Source: an uncultured Bacteroidales bacterium
Lineage (GTDB): Bacteria; Bacteroidota; Bacteroidia; Bacteroidales; UBA932
Direction of reading: 5' to 3'
Length of the DNA: 16,374 nt
Assembly (NCBI GenBank): GCA_934678915.1
Contig: CAKUSF010000040.1
Coordinates: 1 to 16,374, forward strand
The notes below the pieces were generated by a model. That model worked only from the letters and a program-made list of their open reading frames with translations, did no database searches and was not told the DNA's origin. Each line of letters opens with the position of its first letter. The first letter of the stretch is position 1. Positions 1 through 7,755 of this stretch are shown here, piece by piece. The position numbers and the translations under genes were made by a program.

Positions 1-149
1 TCCTTCTTGCTTGCAACATCCCTACAACCGAAAGGATAGGAGGACCGCTGCGCGTAATGATAAGGTGACGGCTGCGCATTAGCCATCGGAAACGCCATAC
101 ACGAAAACAATCCGATGACCAAGTAGGTAACAATAATTGTCTTTCTCAT
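1..149 (-). CDS. Secreted protein of unknown family, N-terminal part only (runs off the window)
   Basis: An open frame begins at an ATG (149-147) and stays open to the window edge, giving 49 residues. The N-terminus is a clear Sec signal peptide: basic MRK, a hydrophobic stretch (TIIVTYLVIGLFSCMAF), then a likely signal peptidase I site after Ala-Asn-Ala before QPSPYHYAQ. It starts 9 bases after the stop of the TlpA-like gene, so the two are almost certainly co-transcribed and share the upstream promoter near 1780. The visible mature part (Ser/Tyr-rich, one Cys) is too short to assign to a family. The call rests on signal peptide plus spacing. Confidence 0.7.
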   Translation of the reverse strand, partial: MRKTIIVTYLVIGLFSCMAFPMANAQPSPYHYAQRSSYPFGCRDVASKK

Positions 150-158
150 AAGAATAGA

Positions 159-1613
159 TCAAAATAGTCCAATATATTTGTCAAGTTCATTTAGTATTTC
201 TGACGAGGATGGCCTTGGTGCGTCAGGATTAACAAGTCTTCCGTCCGTGTCGAAAACAAGATACCGCGGAATATATCTGAACTTTATCTCCTTCAAAAAT
301 TTGGACTCAGCTGACACTATCCGGAAATTCTCGCCAATGTCACCCAGCCCATATTCTTTGACAGCCCGCTTCCACTCAGATTCATTTCTGTCTGACGAGA
401 TGTTCATGAATATGATTTCATCAGAATCCAGTCCCACTTTCAGTCGTCTTGAAGCAGGCATCTCTTTCCGACAAGGTCCGCACCAGCTTGCCCACATGTC
501 CATATAGATCACCTTTCCTCTATGTTTCTCTATAACTTCCGCCAATGACAGTCTATTTCCGGTAATATCCTGAAGAACGAGATCATACGTATAACCATCA
601 ATCGAGGAGACATTAGGCTTTTCTATTGCCGGACGCAAAAATGAACTGTCCACAGTCAAATCGTGGTATTTTTCATTGTACTCATTGACAATATTTTCCG
701 GATATGGAACCCAACCCGTGTCATTTATCCTGTCAATGTAGTGACGCATCAGAGACTCTCTCGCGGCTTTGCATAATGTCGTGTCCCGCGCCACATAATC
801 AAACCTGCCAGTATAATCAAATGAGTCATAGCCCTCATCTGGATATCCCATCAGTTTATGAAGATGGGTGATATAGCGCAATAGGCTGTCTGATTGTTTG
901 ATGCAGCCGACAGGGCACCCATCTTCAAGCAGCGTCTGCCTGTACCAACGAGAATATTCCCGTCCACGGTTTCCTGTTTGTGAAAGCGAATCCAGCTTCG
1001 CGGAAAAGCAATCGCGCCAGTTATTGTACATGTTTCCTGCAGAATCAAGATCCACATAATACTCTTTAAAAATCTTTTCCAGTCCCGGATATTTTCTTTG
1101 ACTGGCAGGATCGGTCAGGTATTTTTCTGCTGCACGAAAACGAGGATTCCTAAGAATCGACCTGAAAGAGTATCCGTTCCGATGAACCAATCCAAGGACA
1201 GACTCCGGCAGGCGATACAGTTTGGTATATTCCTCATTACTAAGGCTTCTCATCACTGGTCTAGCATTCTTGTCGTACGTAACCATCACAGAATCACCCT
1301 CCGGCAAAAGGAAAGGAATCTCCTCGCAAGCCTGATAAAGGTGGATTATCTCCGCATAGCCATGATACGTTGGAACATCCAGAGTATCAAAACCGATGCT
1401 TCTTGGGTTGAAACCCATCTCATGCCCAGCGCTGTCCACATAAGCAACGATCGACCCATGTACACTATTCAAATGGCCGATCCTTTCGGTGCTTCTCTGC
1501 TCCGGTGCATCCTTGAATATGACCGTGACCTGCCCAGGGCCTGTCCTCACGCCATCCGTTCCCACACAAGAAAGACACAAGATAATAACGAGTATAAGTA
1601 ATCTTTGCTTCAT
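159..1613 (-). CDS. TlpA-like thiol-disulfide oxidoreductase lipoprotein
   Basis: A 484-residue envelope protein. Residues 1-16 form a lipoprotein-type signal ending in Leu-Ser-Cys16, so it is probably anchored in a membrane facing the periplasm. Residues about 25-340 are a helical, Tyr- and Arg-rich region with no domain I can name. The C-terminal ~140 residues are a TlpA/ResA-type thioredoxin fold: the redox motif is WCGPC (W377, C378-C381) after a beta strand (VIYMDMWAS), and the cis-proline is in YIPRYLVFD (P449). Such proteins reduce or rearrange periplasmic disulfides. The gene follows a 45-residue small ORF by 3 bases and is followed 9 bases later by another secreted protein. It is expressed from a promoter of the same design as the peptide cassettes, so a role in handling cysteine-containing peptides or their partners is plausible but inferred. 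Confidence 0.9.
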   Translation of the reverse strand: MKQRLLILVIILCLSCVGTDGVRTGPGQVTVIFKDAPEQRSTERIGHLNSVHGSIVAYVDSAGHEMGFNPRSIGFDTLDVPTYHGYAEIIHLYQACEEIPFLLPEGDSVMVTYDKNARPVMRSLSNEEYTKLYRLPESVLGLVHRNGYSFRSILRNPRFRAAEKYLTDPASQRKYPGLEKIFKEYYVDLDSAGNMYNNWRDCFSAKLDSLSQTGNRGREYSRWYRQTLLEDGCPVGCIKQSDSLLRYITHLHKLMGYPDEGYDSFDYTGRFDYVARDTTLCKAARESLMRHYIDRINDTGWVPYPENIVNEYNEKYHDLTVDSSFLRPAIEKPNVSSIDGYTYDLVLQDITGNRLSLAEVIEKHRGKVIYMDMWASWCGPCRKEMPASRRLKVGLDSDEIIFMNISSDRNESEWKRAVKEYGLGDIGENFRIVSAESKFLKEIKFRYIPRYLVFDTDGRLVNPDAPRPSSSEILNELDKYIGLF

Positions 1614-1616
1614 ATT

Positions 1617-1754
1617 TCAATAGGCTGGGAAGAAGGGGCAGATATCACAGCACCAACGTCCGCCAACCCTATCATGCATAAACAAGGCATACTCCTTATT
1701 GATGTTGCAAGCTACAAGGAGAATCAATGTAAACATATATGGCTCTGTTCTCAT
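1617..1754 (-). CDS. Candidate 45-residue Cys-rich small protein upstream of the TlpA-like gene
   Basis: Reading the minus strand from the ATG at 1754 gives a 45-codon ORF ending TGA at 1619-1617, three bases before the ATG of the TlpA-like gene. It starts 25 bases downstream of a good -7 box, so it is the first ORF of that transcript. Residues 7-16 (MFTLILLVAC) look like a hydrophobic signal ending in a lipobox LVAC. The C-terminus is Gly-Gly followed by RWCCDICPFFPAY, with three cysteines in a CCxxC arrangement. The position before a thiol-disulfide enzyme fits a Cys-containing substrate or a small lipoprotein. It does not carry the leader of the three GG precursors, and the residue at -4 from its GG is Arg, which is poor for C39 cleavage. 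It could also be an untranslated leader. No homologue is recognised. Confidence 0.45.
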   Translation of the reverse strand: MRTEPYMFTLILLVACNINKEYALFMHDRVGGRWCCDICPFFPAY

Positions 1755-1778
1755 GACACAAGAGTATAATGCTTCACG

Positions 1779-1786
1779 CAAATATA
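1779..1786 (-). promoter_or_regulatory. Bacteroidetes-type -7 box for the small ORF / TlpA operon
   Basis: Read on the minus strand, this is TATATTTG, an exact match to the Bacteroidetes -7 consensus TAnnTTTG, preceded by ACGTTTT as at the other two cassette promoters. No TTTG is found at the usual -33 distance, which suggests activator dependence. The first ATG (1754) lies 25 bases downstream. Confidence 0.75.
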
Positions 1787-1829
1787 AAAACGTTTTTATT
1801 TATATTAAAGGAATATAACAAAAATTCAT

Positions 1830-2005
1830 CTTACATAAATCCTCGCCAACACAGTAGTGTAACCACCACATAATAAACATAATACATCTTATTCTAAAAC
1901 TTCATGTAAGACAATAACCTTACAAGCATGATGTCATTAGATTAAATCGACAATGGAGAGCCATAAAAAAGGATGGTTCGTCAAGGACAAGAAGGTGGTT
2001 GTAAG
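1830..2005 (-). promoter_or_regulatory. Upstream activating region of the TlpA operon (TGTAAG elements)
   Basis: Relative to the centre of the -7 box this region holds CTTACA (1830-1835) at 50 bp, TGTAA (1858-1862) at 77.5, TACATC (1883-1888) at 103, the inverted repeat TGTAAG-N8-CTTACA (1905-1924) at 132, and TGTAAG (2000-2005) at 220. The same elements recur at the same distances upstream of cassettes 1 and 3. The intervening sequence is largely different, so the elements look like binding sites of a shared activator. The TPR/HTH regulator encoded immediately upstream is the obvious candidate, by proximity only. Confidence 0.7.
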
Positions 2006-2017
2006 AAAATAAATCGG

Positions 2018-3694
2018 TTAAATCATCAACAAGTAATCATCTTTATAAGGAGAATTTAATTTTCTGATACGTTCACGCAGGCGTGATCTCTTTGTATAGA
2101 CATTCGACACGGAAAGGTTAAGCAACATTGCTATAGTCTGTGAATCCAAACCGGCAATAAGATAACAGATAAAACGCTCATCCTTTTTGCCGGCAATTCC
2201 CAAGTCCTCTTTTATATGGACAAGGATTCCATTAAGATCTTGGTTAATACGAGACTCAAATTTGTCAAATAGATTATTGTCTCCATTAATATCGGAAATT
2301 AGCTGTTCCACGTGATAATAAATAAGATCTTTCTTATCACTACGACCGTTTAAGCCCAAATAAGCCTTACAGAGTTCACCCAGTGTGGCAAATTTTCCCT
2401 TATAAACAGAAGCTAAAGATAAACGCACCTTTTTCCGTTCATCCTCACTTATATCGTATTTGGATTTCAACTCTGCATTCTCCTGCTCCAACACTCTCTT
2501 CGCCTCATCTAAAAGGTGCAGCATCTGTCTATCATTCTCACGTTCTTTCATCAGCCTAACACGATGATATAGTAATAATATCATAAACAGCAGAACAGCA
2601 AAGGAAAGACTGACAGCCGATATTATCAAGATCTTATGACTTCTGACACGATTTTCATCCGCGACAAACTGGTAATAATCCTGAAGTCCCTCAGAAACAG
2701 GAAGAGCCAAAAGGGAATTCAACACTTCAATATTATACACCTTGGCGGATTGCAAATAATCTAATGCTTTCTTATAATCACCTCTACTGTTATATATCCG
2801 ATACAGCCAAATCAAAGCATCTTTTTTATGTTTTACATCAAGATTCTCAAGCTGAACGACAATCCGGTCACAAGTGAATTGATCACCTATCATGTCTGAC
2901 GCGTATGCATAAACCCCATAATCTATTATAGACAGAGATTGGTGATACTCATGTGACAGAGACTCCAACAGAGAAATAGCGCCATGAGGATCAGGTTCCG
3001 TTTGAATCATTTTCATTTTGGCGTAATTGGCCAAAAGGTTGGATACGACCAACGTATCATGTTTCGCCTTTTCTATTCCGATACGGTATAAAGAATCAGC
3101 CTTATCCCATTCCCGCCTTCCATGATACGCACGCGCAAGATCACCATATGACAAGTTCATGCGACTCGTATCACCAGCCTCGCTGTAACAAGCCAGACCT
3201 TTTTCCGCATATTCAAGTTGTTTGTCATTGTTATGAATCCAATTGTATAGATAGCTGAAATTCATGAACAATAAGCCTTTCTGCACAAGATCTTGTGACT
3301 TTTCCGCCTCTGACTCAGCCAATGAATATTCGTATGCAGCCTTATCCAACCGACGAGCATTCAGATAAATACGTCCGAGATAGAAATGTGTCTTCAACTT
3401 TTCATCAGGACTACCGTGTCGATTGTAGTAGTCAACCGCAGGCATAATAACAGAAACATCCGTGGTGTCAATGAAGTTCCTGTCCAAAGCCATGGCATAA
3501 AGCAAGGCATACTTTGCACGCAGTTTTTTCGTATTCAGTGAACTTTGATTCATCCCGCGAAGTGTTTCCAGCGCATTTTCTGGATGCTCACAAATGCACC
3601 TCTCCACTTCTGACAAAGTAAGTTTTATTTCCTGATTGCCACAAGAAACGAACAAAAAAGATACAAAAAGAATAAAGCCTTGCAAGTACTTCAT
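2018..3694 (-). CDS. Membrane-anchored TPR / helix-turn-helix transcriptional regulator
   Basis: This is a typical Bacteroidetes architecture of 558 residues from the chosen start. It has a lipoprotein-like signal (MKYLQGFILFVSFLFVSC, lipobox FVSC at 15-18), a long array of TPR-like helix pairs (about residues 30-330), a single membrane span (about 355-375, ILIISAVSLSFAVLLFMILL), a short coiled coil (about 380-420), and a C-terminal LuxR/sigma-4-like helix-turn-helix (about 505-545, core LIAGLDSQTIAMLLNLSVSNVYTKRSRL). The layout suggests sensing outside the inner membrane and DNA binding inside. I start it at the ATG at 3694: the ATG 25 codons earlier lies inside a perfect hairpin and would bury the signal peptide. 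Its own promoter is visible. It lies between the export operon and the TlpA operon, whose promoters share operator-like repeats, so it is the likely regulator (inference). Confidence 0.88.
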   Translation of the reverse strand: MKYLQGFILFVSFLFVSCGNQEIKLTLSEVERCICEHPENALETLRGMNQSSLNTKKLRAKYALLYAMALDRNFIDTTDVSVIMPAVDYYNRHGSPDEKLKTHFYLGRIYLNARRLDKAAYEYSLAESEAEKSQDLVQKGLLFMNFSYLYNWIHNNDKQLEYAEKGLACYSEAGDTSRMNLSYGDLARAYHGRREWDKADSLYRIGIEKAKHDTLVVSNLLANYAKMKMIQTEPDPHGAISLLESLSHEYHQSLSIIDYGVYAYASDMIGDQFTCDRIVVQLENLDVKHKKDALIWLYRIYNSRGDYKKALDYLQSAKVYNIEVLNSLLALPVSEGLQDYYQFVADENRVRSHKILIISAVSLSFAVLLFMILLLYHRVRLMKERENDRQMLHLLDEAKRVLEQENAELKSKYDISEDERKKVRLSLASVYKGKFATLGELCKAYLGLNGRSDKKDLIYYHVEQLISDINGDNNLFDKFESRINQDLNGILVHIKEDLGIAGKKDERFICYLIAGLDSQTIAMLLNLSVSNVYTKRSRLRERIRKLNSPYKDDYLLMI

Positions 3695-3715
3695 AACAAC
3701 GAATATTCTATTTCG

Positions 3716-3746
3716 TAAATATAATGTGATTTGAAGTAATTTGCAA
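3716..3746 (-). promoter_or_regulatory. Promoter of the TPR/HTH regulator gene
   Basis: On the minus strand TTG (3746-3744) is separated by 20 bases from TATATTTA (3723-3716), one mismatch from the Bacteroidetes -7 consensus and with normal -33/-7 spacing. The ATG at 3694 lies 22 bases downstream. Unlike the cassette promoters, it has a -33 element and no TGTAAG repeats upstream, so the regulator is probably expressed independently of the regulon. Confidence 0.55.
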
Positions 3747-3751
3747 GATGC

Positions 3752-3773
3752 CCGGATGCCACATGGCATCCGG
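3752..3773 (-). terminator. Perfect 9-bp hairpin between the export operon and the regulator gene
   Basis: CCGGATGCC-ACAT-GGCATCCGG is a GC-rich perfect inverted repeat with a 4-base loop, 20 bases downstream of the DUF3244-like stop codon and just before the regulator promoter. Its position fits termination or 3' end stabilisation of the export operon transcript. There is no T-run after it on the minus strand, so a classical intrinsic terminator is not established. Confidence 0.45.
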
Positions 3774-3793
3774 AACTTATGCCTGTTTCACAA

Positions 3794-4174
3794 TCATAAA
3801 AGGAAATTTCCGAAATACTGTTTTCCATTTGAAAGGATAAACGTTATCGTACAATAACCCTCATCCCCTGGACAAGGAACAATCTGGGTTCCATTGGCCA
3901 GAACCGTAACATTGACACTTTCTCCTGTCATTGAATTATAAAGGTCAATCATTACCTCACCGACAGCGCTTTTAAATTTGATCAAAACGCAATTCATGCC
4001 GGAATCATAATAGCATTCCAGCGGAATTCTGGACGGTGCCCTGTGTGTTGGTCTAGACGGAACCGTGTCTGTATCCGTAATCACAATCTCGATTTGTTCA
4101 TCATCACTTGAAGCTAGTGAAAACGCAGAAATGCCACACAACAATGACAAAAAAAGAATAATTCGTTTAATCAT
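3794..4174 (-). CDS. Small secreted DUF3244-like protein
   Basis: A 126-residue protein with a Sec signal peptide (MIKRIILFLSLLCGISAFSLAS). After a short acidic and Pro-rich linker, the rest looks like a small all-beta domain with strand blocks CVLIKFKSAVGEVMIDLYN, ESVNVTVLANG, YCTITFILSNG and a final YFGNFLL. The length and the C-terminal pattern of a turn plus Tyr/Phe-Gly-x-Phe resemble the DUF3244 family of short secreted Bacteroidales proteins, whose function is not known. It is the last gene of the export operon, 37 bases after the HlyD-type gene and before a hairpin. Three cysteines (in LECYY, NCVLI, GYCTI, with a further one in VPCPGDE) would be exposed to the envelope disulfide machinery. 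The family assignment is by pattern only. Confidence 0.65.
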   Translation of the reverse strand: MIKRIILFLSLLCGISAFSLASSDDEQIEIVITDTDTVPSRPTHRAPSRIPLECYYDSGMNCVLIKFKSAVGEVMIDLYNSMTGESVNVTVLANGTQIVPCPGDEGYCTITFILSNGKQYFGNFLL

Positions 4175-4211
4175 ATAACAACTAATTTAAATGTATTATT
4201 GACTTTATAGC

Positions 4212-5522
4212 TCATCTATTCATAAACAGCGATTTAATCGGATACAGCAGCTGACCAGCGAGGCGCATGTCCTCGGTGATTATCTCAGCGGTTCCGTCCA
4301 TCTCTTGAATCATTGGGAAAGTCTTCCCGTAAGTGCTGACTAGACCTTTTGGGAATGAGACTTCGATAGTGTACGAGACTTCCCCACTAGAATCCTTTTC
4401 GGGCACGGAGGAAATGTGGCTGACAGATCCCTTCAAAATGCCAAACTCCATGTACGGGAAACCGTTCAGCCTAACATTTACCTCCTGTCCCTCAACCACC
4501 TTGCCGAATCCCATGGAAGACACCCTCATCCGTCCTTCGACCACACCTACCGCATCTGGGACAACACTCGCCACGACATCGCCAGCGTTCACGTGCTGCC
4601 CTCGACTCCAATAATCCTGCAACGACACGATACCGTCCATTGGAGCGACTATCGCATAGGTTTCAAACCAAACATCAACCTGAGCGGAGATCCTTTGGAG
4701 ACACTGGTTGATTCTGACATAGAAATCATTCTCTTCCTTAAGTCTTTGAAGTTCAATCTCATCGGCACTCTGAAACAATTGAAGCATCGTCATCTGGGCA
4801 GATTTCATGGAGGATTCAAAGCCTGTCAGGCTATTCAGTTTCGAGAGGTAGGACTGCCGTGACGATTGGAACTCATATTCAGAGATCGCCTCCTTCCTCA
4901 GCAGGATCGAATCACTGTCCATGATCCGCCTTTGGATGGAAATGTCTTCAAGCAGGATGTCCCGCTGCGCCACAAGATATTCATAGTACTCCTTGTTCTT
5001 GCTGATCCTGTCATTTGTCATCCGTGTCTGGCGACCGGCCAAGTCAAGGGATATGTAGCGTGCGTACTCGTCCGCCACCGCTGCAGCCTCCGTCCACAAT
5101 GCCTGAATGTCACCCAATTCAAGTTTACTTCTGAACATCGTGTCCGAAAGGACATCCTTTAAGGAACGATGGCTGCAATCATCAACAAAAGTCCTGACTC
5201 TCAGCACATCATCATAGCGAGCGGGTGTCGCTAACAATGCTATCAGGTCCCCTTTTCTCACCTTCCCGCCATTCGCGATGGTGACGGTGTCCAACAGGCC
5301 TGAAAATCTTGCTGCGATCCTTGATGGAGGATTGGAGGAGGTGATGACAATCGGAGACGCAATCGTCTGGGGATAGCGGATCAGGCAGCAACCAATGAAT
5401 ATGATCACGAATATCCCGAATATGACAGTGACTCCCCACCTTGTTATCCAAGACGGAATTGTCCCCATTATCTCCTGAACGGGTTCGCTATAGAAGTCTT
5501 CTATACGTTTTCTTTCAGCCAT
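4212..5522 (-). CDS. HlyD-family membrane fusion protein of the peptide exporter
   Basis: The periplasmic adaptor of a type I-like secretion system, 436 residues from the chosen start. Order: short cytoplasmic N-terminus with a conserved-looking FYSEPVQEIMG, one transmembrane helix (about 29-48), first half of a lipoyl-like domain (around ARFSGLLDTVTIANGGKVRKGDLIA), a long alpha-helical hairpin (about 120-280), the second lipoyl half (IVAPMDGIVSLQDYWSRGQHVNAGD) and a C-terminal beta-barrel (about 320-436). A longer frame from TTG at 5543 overlaps the transporter gene. I prefer the ATG at 5522 because GGAGGA lies 7 bases upstream, a rare good Shine-Dalgarno site here, at the very end of the transporter gene. 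It follows the PCAT transporter with a 4-base gap, implying coupled expression. An outer-membrane partner is not encoded nearby. Confidence 0.93.
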   Translation of the reverse strand: MAERKRIEDFYSEPVQEIMGTIPSWITRWGVTVIFGIFVIIFIGCCLIRYPQTIASPIVITSSNPPSRIAARFSGLLDTVTIANGGKVRKGDLIALLATPARYDDVLRVRTFVDDCSHRSLKDVLSDTMFRSKLELGDIQALWTEAAAVADEYARYISLDLAGRQTRMTNDRISKNKEYYEYLVAQRDILLEDISIQRRIMDSDSILLRKEAISEYEFQSSRQSYLSKLNSLTGFESSMKSAQMTMLQLFQSADEIELQRLKEENDFYVRINQCLQRISAQVDVWFETYAIVAPMDGIVSLQDYWSRGQHVNAGDVVASVVPDAVGVVEGRMRVSSMGFGKVVEGQEVNVRLNGFPYMEFGILKGSVSHISSVPEKDSSGEVSYTIEVSFPKGLVSTYGKTFPMIQEMDGTAEIITEDMRLAGQLLYPIKSLFMNR

Positions 5523-5526
5523 ACCG

Positions 5527-7722
5527 TCATCCTCCAAGCTCAAGCTGGTTCTTCACCAATTCATAATACTTTCCACGCAGGGCAGTGAGCTGCAAATGAG
5601 TCCCTTGCTCGGCTATCCTCCCCTTGTCTAGGACAATGATGTTGTCAGCATTCTTCACTGTACTCAGGCGATGTGCCACAACAACCACTGTCTTGTCCGC
5701 GAAAAGCCGATCCAGATTTTCCATGATGGTTCTCTCGTTGTTAGCATCAAGAGAGTTGGTCGCCTCATCAAAGAACAAGTACTGGGCATCCTTGTAGGCA
5801 GCCCTGGCAATCAAGATGCGCTGTTTCTGCCCTGAGCTAAGTACGTGACCGTCTGCCCCGATCTTTGTGCCGTAGCCAAGAGGCAGACCTTCTATCCAAC
5901 TTTTTATGTTTGAAATGCCCGCTGCCCACCGCACCCTGTCCATGTTAGGATATTCCTCGGACACCGCGATGTTGGCAGCGATAGTATCTGAGAATATATA
6001 GCCTTCCTGTATCACTGTCCCGCACCTTGCCCTCCACCGACTCTCACTGTAGTTCTTCAATGGCACATTTCCAAGCAGGACCTCGCCCGAAACTGGAGGA
6101 TAGAATCCAAGCATCATCTTAAGCATTGTGGTCTTTCCGCTTCCGGACGCACCGACTATAGCGGTCACCTTCCCTGACGGAATCGTCAGCGACACGTCAT
6201 CAAGAACCTTAGGAGAATGAGGCCCGTCATACTGGAACACCACGTCACGGAAAGCAATGTCGGCATCCTCTGGAATGTCTTTAATCCTTTCCTCATCCAA
6301 CGGTTCCTCGTCCTTCATTTCGTGGATTTCACCAAGGCGATCTAGCGAGATGGACGCGTCCTGAGCGGACTGGACAAAAGAGATGAACTGAGAAATCGGA
6401 GCGTTGATCTGGCCCATTATGTACTGAAGTGCCATCATCATTCCCAACGTCATCCCACCATCTATCACCGACTTGGCAGCGATGAATGACATAAGAATAT
6501 TTTTGGTCTGGTCAATGAATGTGCTACCTATCTCCTGAATCTGTCCGAGGGTAAGGCTCTTCACTCCGACCTTGAACAGCCTTGCCTGAATCGCCTCCCA
6601 TTCCCACCTTTTCTGCTTCTCACAGTTGTTCAGCTTGATCTCCTGCATTCCTCCGATGAGTTGGACAATGTTGCTTTGGTTCACGGAGGCTTGCTGGAAG
6701 CGCATATAGTCTAGTTTCCGTCTTCTCTTCATAAAAAGCAGGACCCAAAGCACGTACAAAGACGCGCCAACCAGAAAGACGATGAATATTGTCGCGTTGT
6801 AACCAGCCATGATGAAGCCATAGACAACGAAGGAAACCACCGCGATGACCATGCTGAGCAATGAGCCCGTCAGGAATGTCTGAATGCGGTTGTAGTCCCC
6901 TATTCTCTGCATTATGTCGCCCACCATCTTACTGTCAAAGAAGGCTATAGGTAGTTTCATCAGTTTGCAGAGAAAATCAGAGATCAAGGATATGCTCACC
7001 CTCGATGTGGTGTGCAGCATCAGCCAGCTACGGATTAGATTGTTCGCCAGACCGCCTAAAGTCAAAGTCAGTTGGGCTATGAGCAGCACAACAATCAAGG
7101 ACAGGCTCCCGGTGCCGATTCCCTTGTCCACAACAGACTGTGTGATGAATGGCATCAGAAGGCTTATAACACTCGCGGTGAGCATCGCCAAAAGAATCTG
7201 GACTATGTAGGAGCGGTAAGGCCTCAAGTATTTGAGCACGTAGCCGAAACCATAGTGCCTGCGTTCTTCATCACCGTCTTCTTCGTAGAATTTCGGTGTT
7301 GGTTCCATAATCAAGGCTATGCCTTCAGTCTTTTCCTCAGACTCCAGCCAGGATTTCAGGAAATCCTCTGCTCGGTACTCAAGCAGGCCGGACGCGGGAT
7401 CGGCCACCACAACTTTGTAAGACCCGCGCTTTTTCACCACATCATAGACTACGACAAAATGACGTTGGTTCCAGTGGACTATGCAAGGCAACGGCATCTC
7501 CTCGACCATCTGCCTCCAAGTCACCTTGACCCCAGTCGTGCGGAAGCCGATGGATTCGGCAGCGTCACTTATTCCCAGCAGGGACACGCCCTCCCTTGTG
7601 ATATGACATCGGTCCCTAAGGTTCTGAAGGCTGTAACTCTTGCCATAGAACCTGGCCACCATTCTAAGGCAGGTGGGGCCGCAGTCCATCGAATCGTGTT
7701 GGATATAGCTGACAAATCTCAT
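5527..7722 (-). CDS. Peptidase-containing ABC transporter (PCAT) with C39 leader peptidase
   Basis: An inner-membrane exporter that removes double-glycine leaders and pumps out the cargo. From the ATG at 7722 (731 residues; the longer frame begins with TTG 4 codons earlier): C39 peptidase domain about 1-135 with oxyanion Gln8, catalytic Cys14 (DSMDCGPTC), His88 (NQRHFVVVYD) and Asp108 (ADPASG); ABC transmembrane domain about 160-455 with roughly six helices; ATPase domain about 485-725 with Walker A GASGSGKTT (524-532), Q-loop in VIQEGYIF, signature LSSGQKQR (628-635), Walker B YLFFDEATN (648-656) and switch His684. All catalytic residues are present and the length is normal. The ATG start gives MRFVSYIQHDSMDCG, the usual beginning for this domain. 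The three GG-leader peptides encoded upstream are the obvious substrates. Confidence 0.97.
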   Translation of the reverse strand: MRFVSYIQHDSMDCGPTCLRMVARFYGKSYSLQNLRDRCHITREGVSLLGISDAAESIGFRTTGVKVTWRQMVEEMPLPCIVHWNQRHFVVVYDVVKKRGSYKVVVADPASGLLEYRAEDFLKSWLESEEKTEGIALIMEPTPKFYEEDGDEERRHYGFGYVLKYLRPYRSYIVQILLAMLTASVISLLMPFITQSVVDKGIGTGSLSLIVVLLIAQLTLTLGGLANNLIRSWLMLHTTSRVSISLISDFLCKLMKLPIAFFDSKMVGDIMQRIGDYNRIQTFLTGSLLSMVIAVVSFVVYGFIMAGYNATIFIVFLVGASLYVLWVLLFMKRRRKLDYMRFQQASVNQSNIVQLIGGMQEIKLNNCEKQKRWEWEAIQARLFKVGVKSLTLGQIQEIGSTFIDQTKNILMSFIAAKSVIDGGMTLGMMMALQYIMGQINAPISQFISFVQSAQDASISLDRLGEIHEMKDEEPLDEERIKDIPEDADIAFRDVVFQYDGPHSPKVLDDVSLTIPSGKVTAIVGASGSGKTTMLKMMLGFYPPVSGEVLLGNVPLKNYSESRWRARCGTVIQEGYIFSDTIAANIAVSEEYPNMDRVRWAAGISNIKSWIEGLPLGYGTKIGADGHVLSSGQKQRILIARAAYKDAQYLFFDEATNSLDANNERTIMENLDRLFADKTVVVVAHRLSTVKNADNIIVLDKGRIAEQGTHLQLTALRGKYYELVKNQLELGG

Positions 7723-7755
7723 TGAGTCACTCAAATATATTCTTCAAAAACGCCA

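Noticed and set aside
1617..1754. Gly-Gly at residues 31-32 of the 45-residue ORF as a C39 cleavage site.
   Set aside because: Position -4 is Arg and the leader pattern of hydrophobic residues at -12/-7/-4 is not met; the N-terminus looks like a Sec or lipoprotein signal instead.
3695..3769. N-terminal extension of the regulator from the ATG at 3769.
   Set aside because: It begins inside the perfect hairpin 3752-3773, contains the predicted promoter, and would place 25 polar or mixed residues before an evident lipoprotein signal peptide.
5523..5543. Seven-residue N-terminal extension of the HlyD-type protein from a TTG.
   Set aside because: The ATG at 5522 has GGAGGA seven bases upstream and avoids a long overlap with the transporter gene.
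7072..7725. Long plus-strand open frames opposite the transporter and other genes.
   Set aside because: They lie antisense to genes with complete catalytic motifs, encode His/Pro/Gln-rich translations without domains, and have no promoter or start signal of their own.
7732..7739. TATATTTG on the minus strand just upstream of the PCAT start, identical to the -7 boxes.
   Set aside because: It lies only 9 bases before the ATG, leaving almost no leader, and none of the TGTAAG elements lie upstream of it within the VKOR-thioredoxin gene. Most likely chance in an AT-rich spot.
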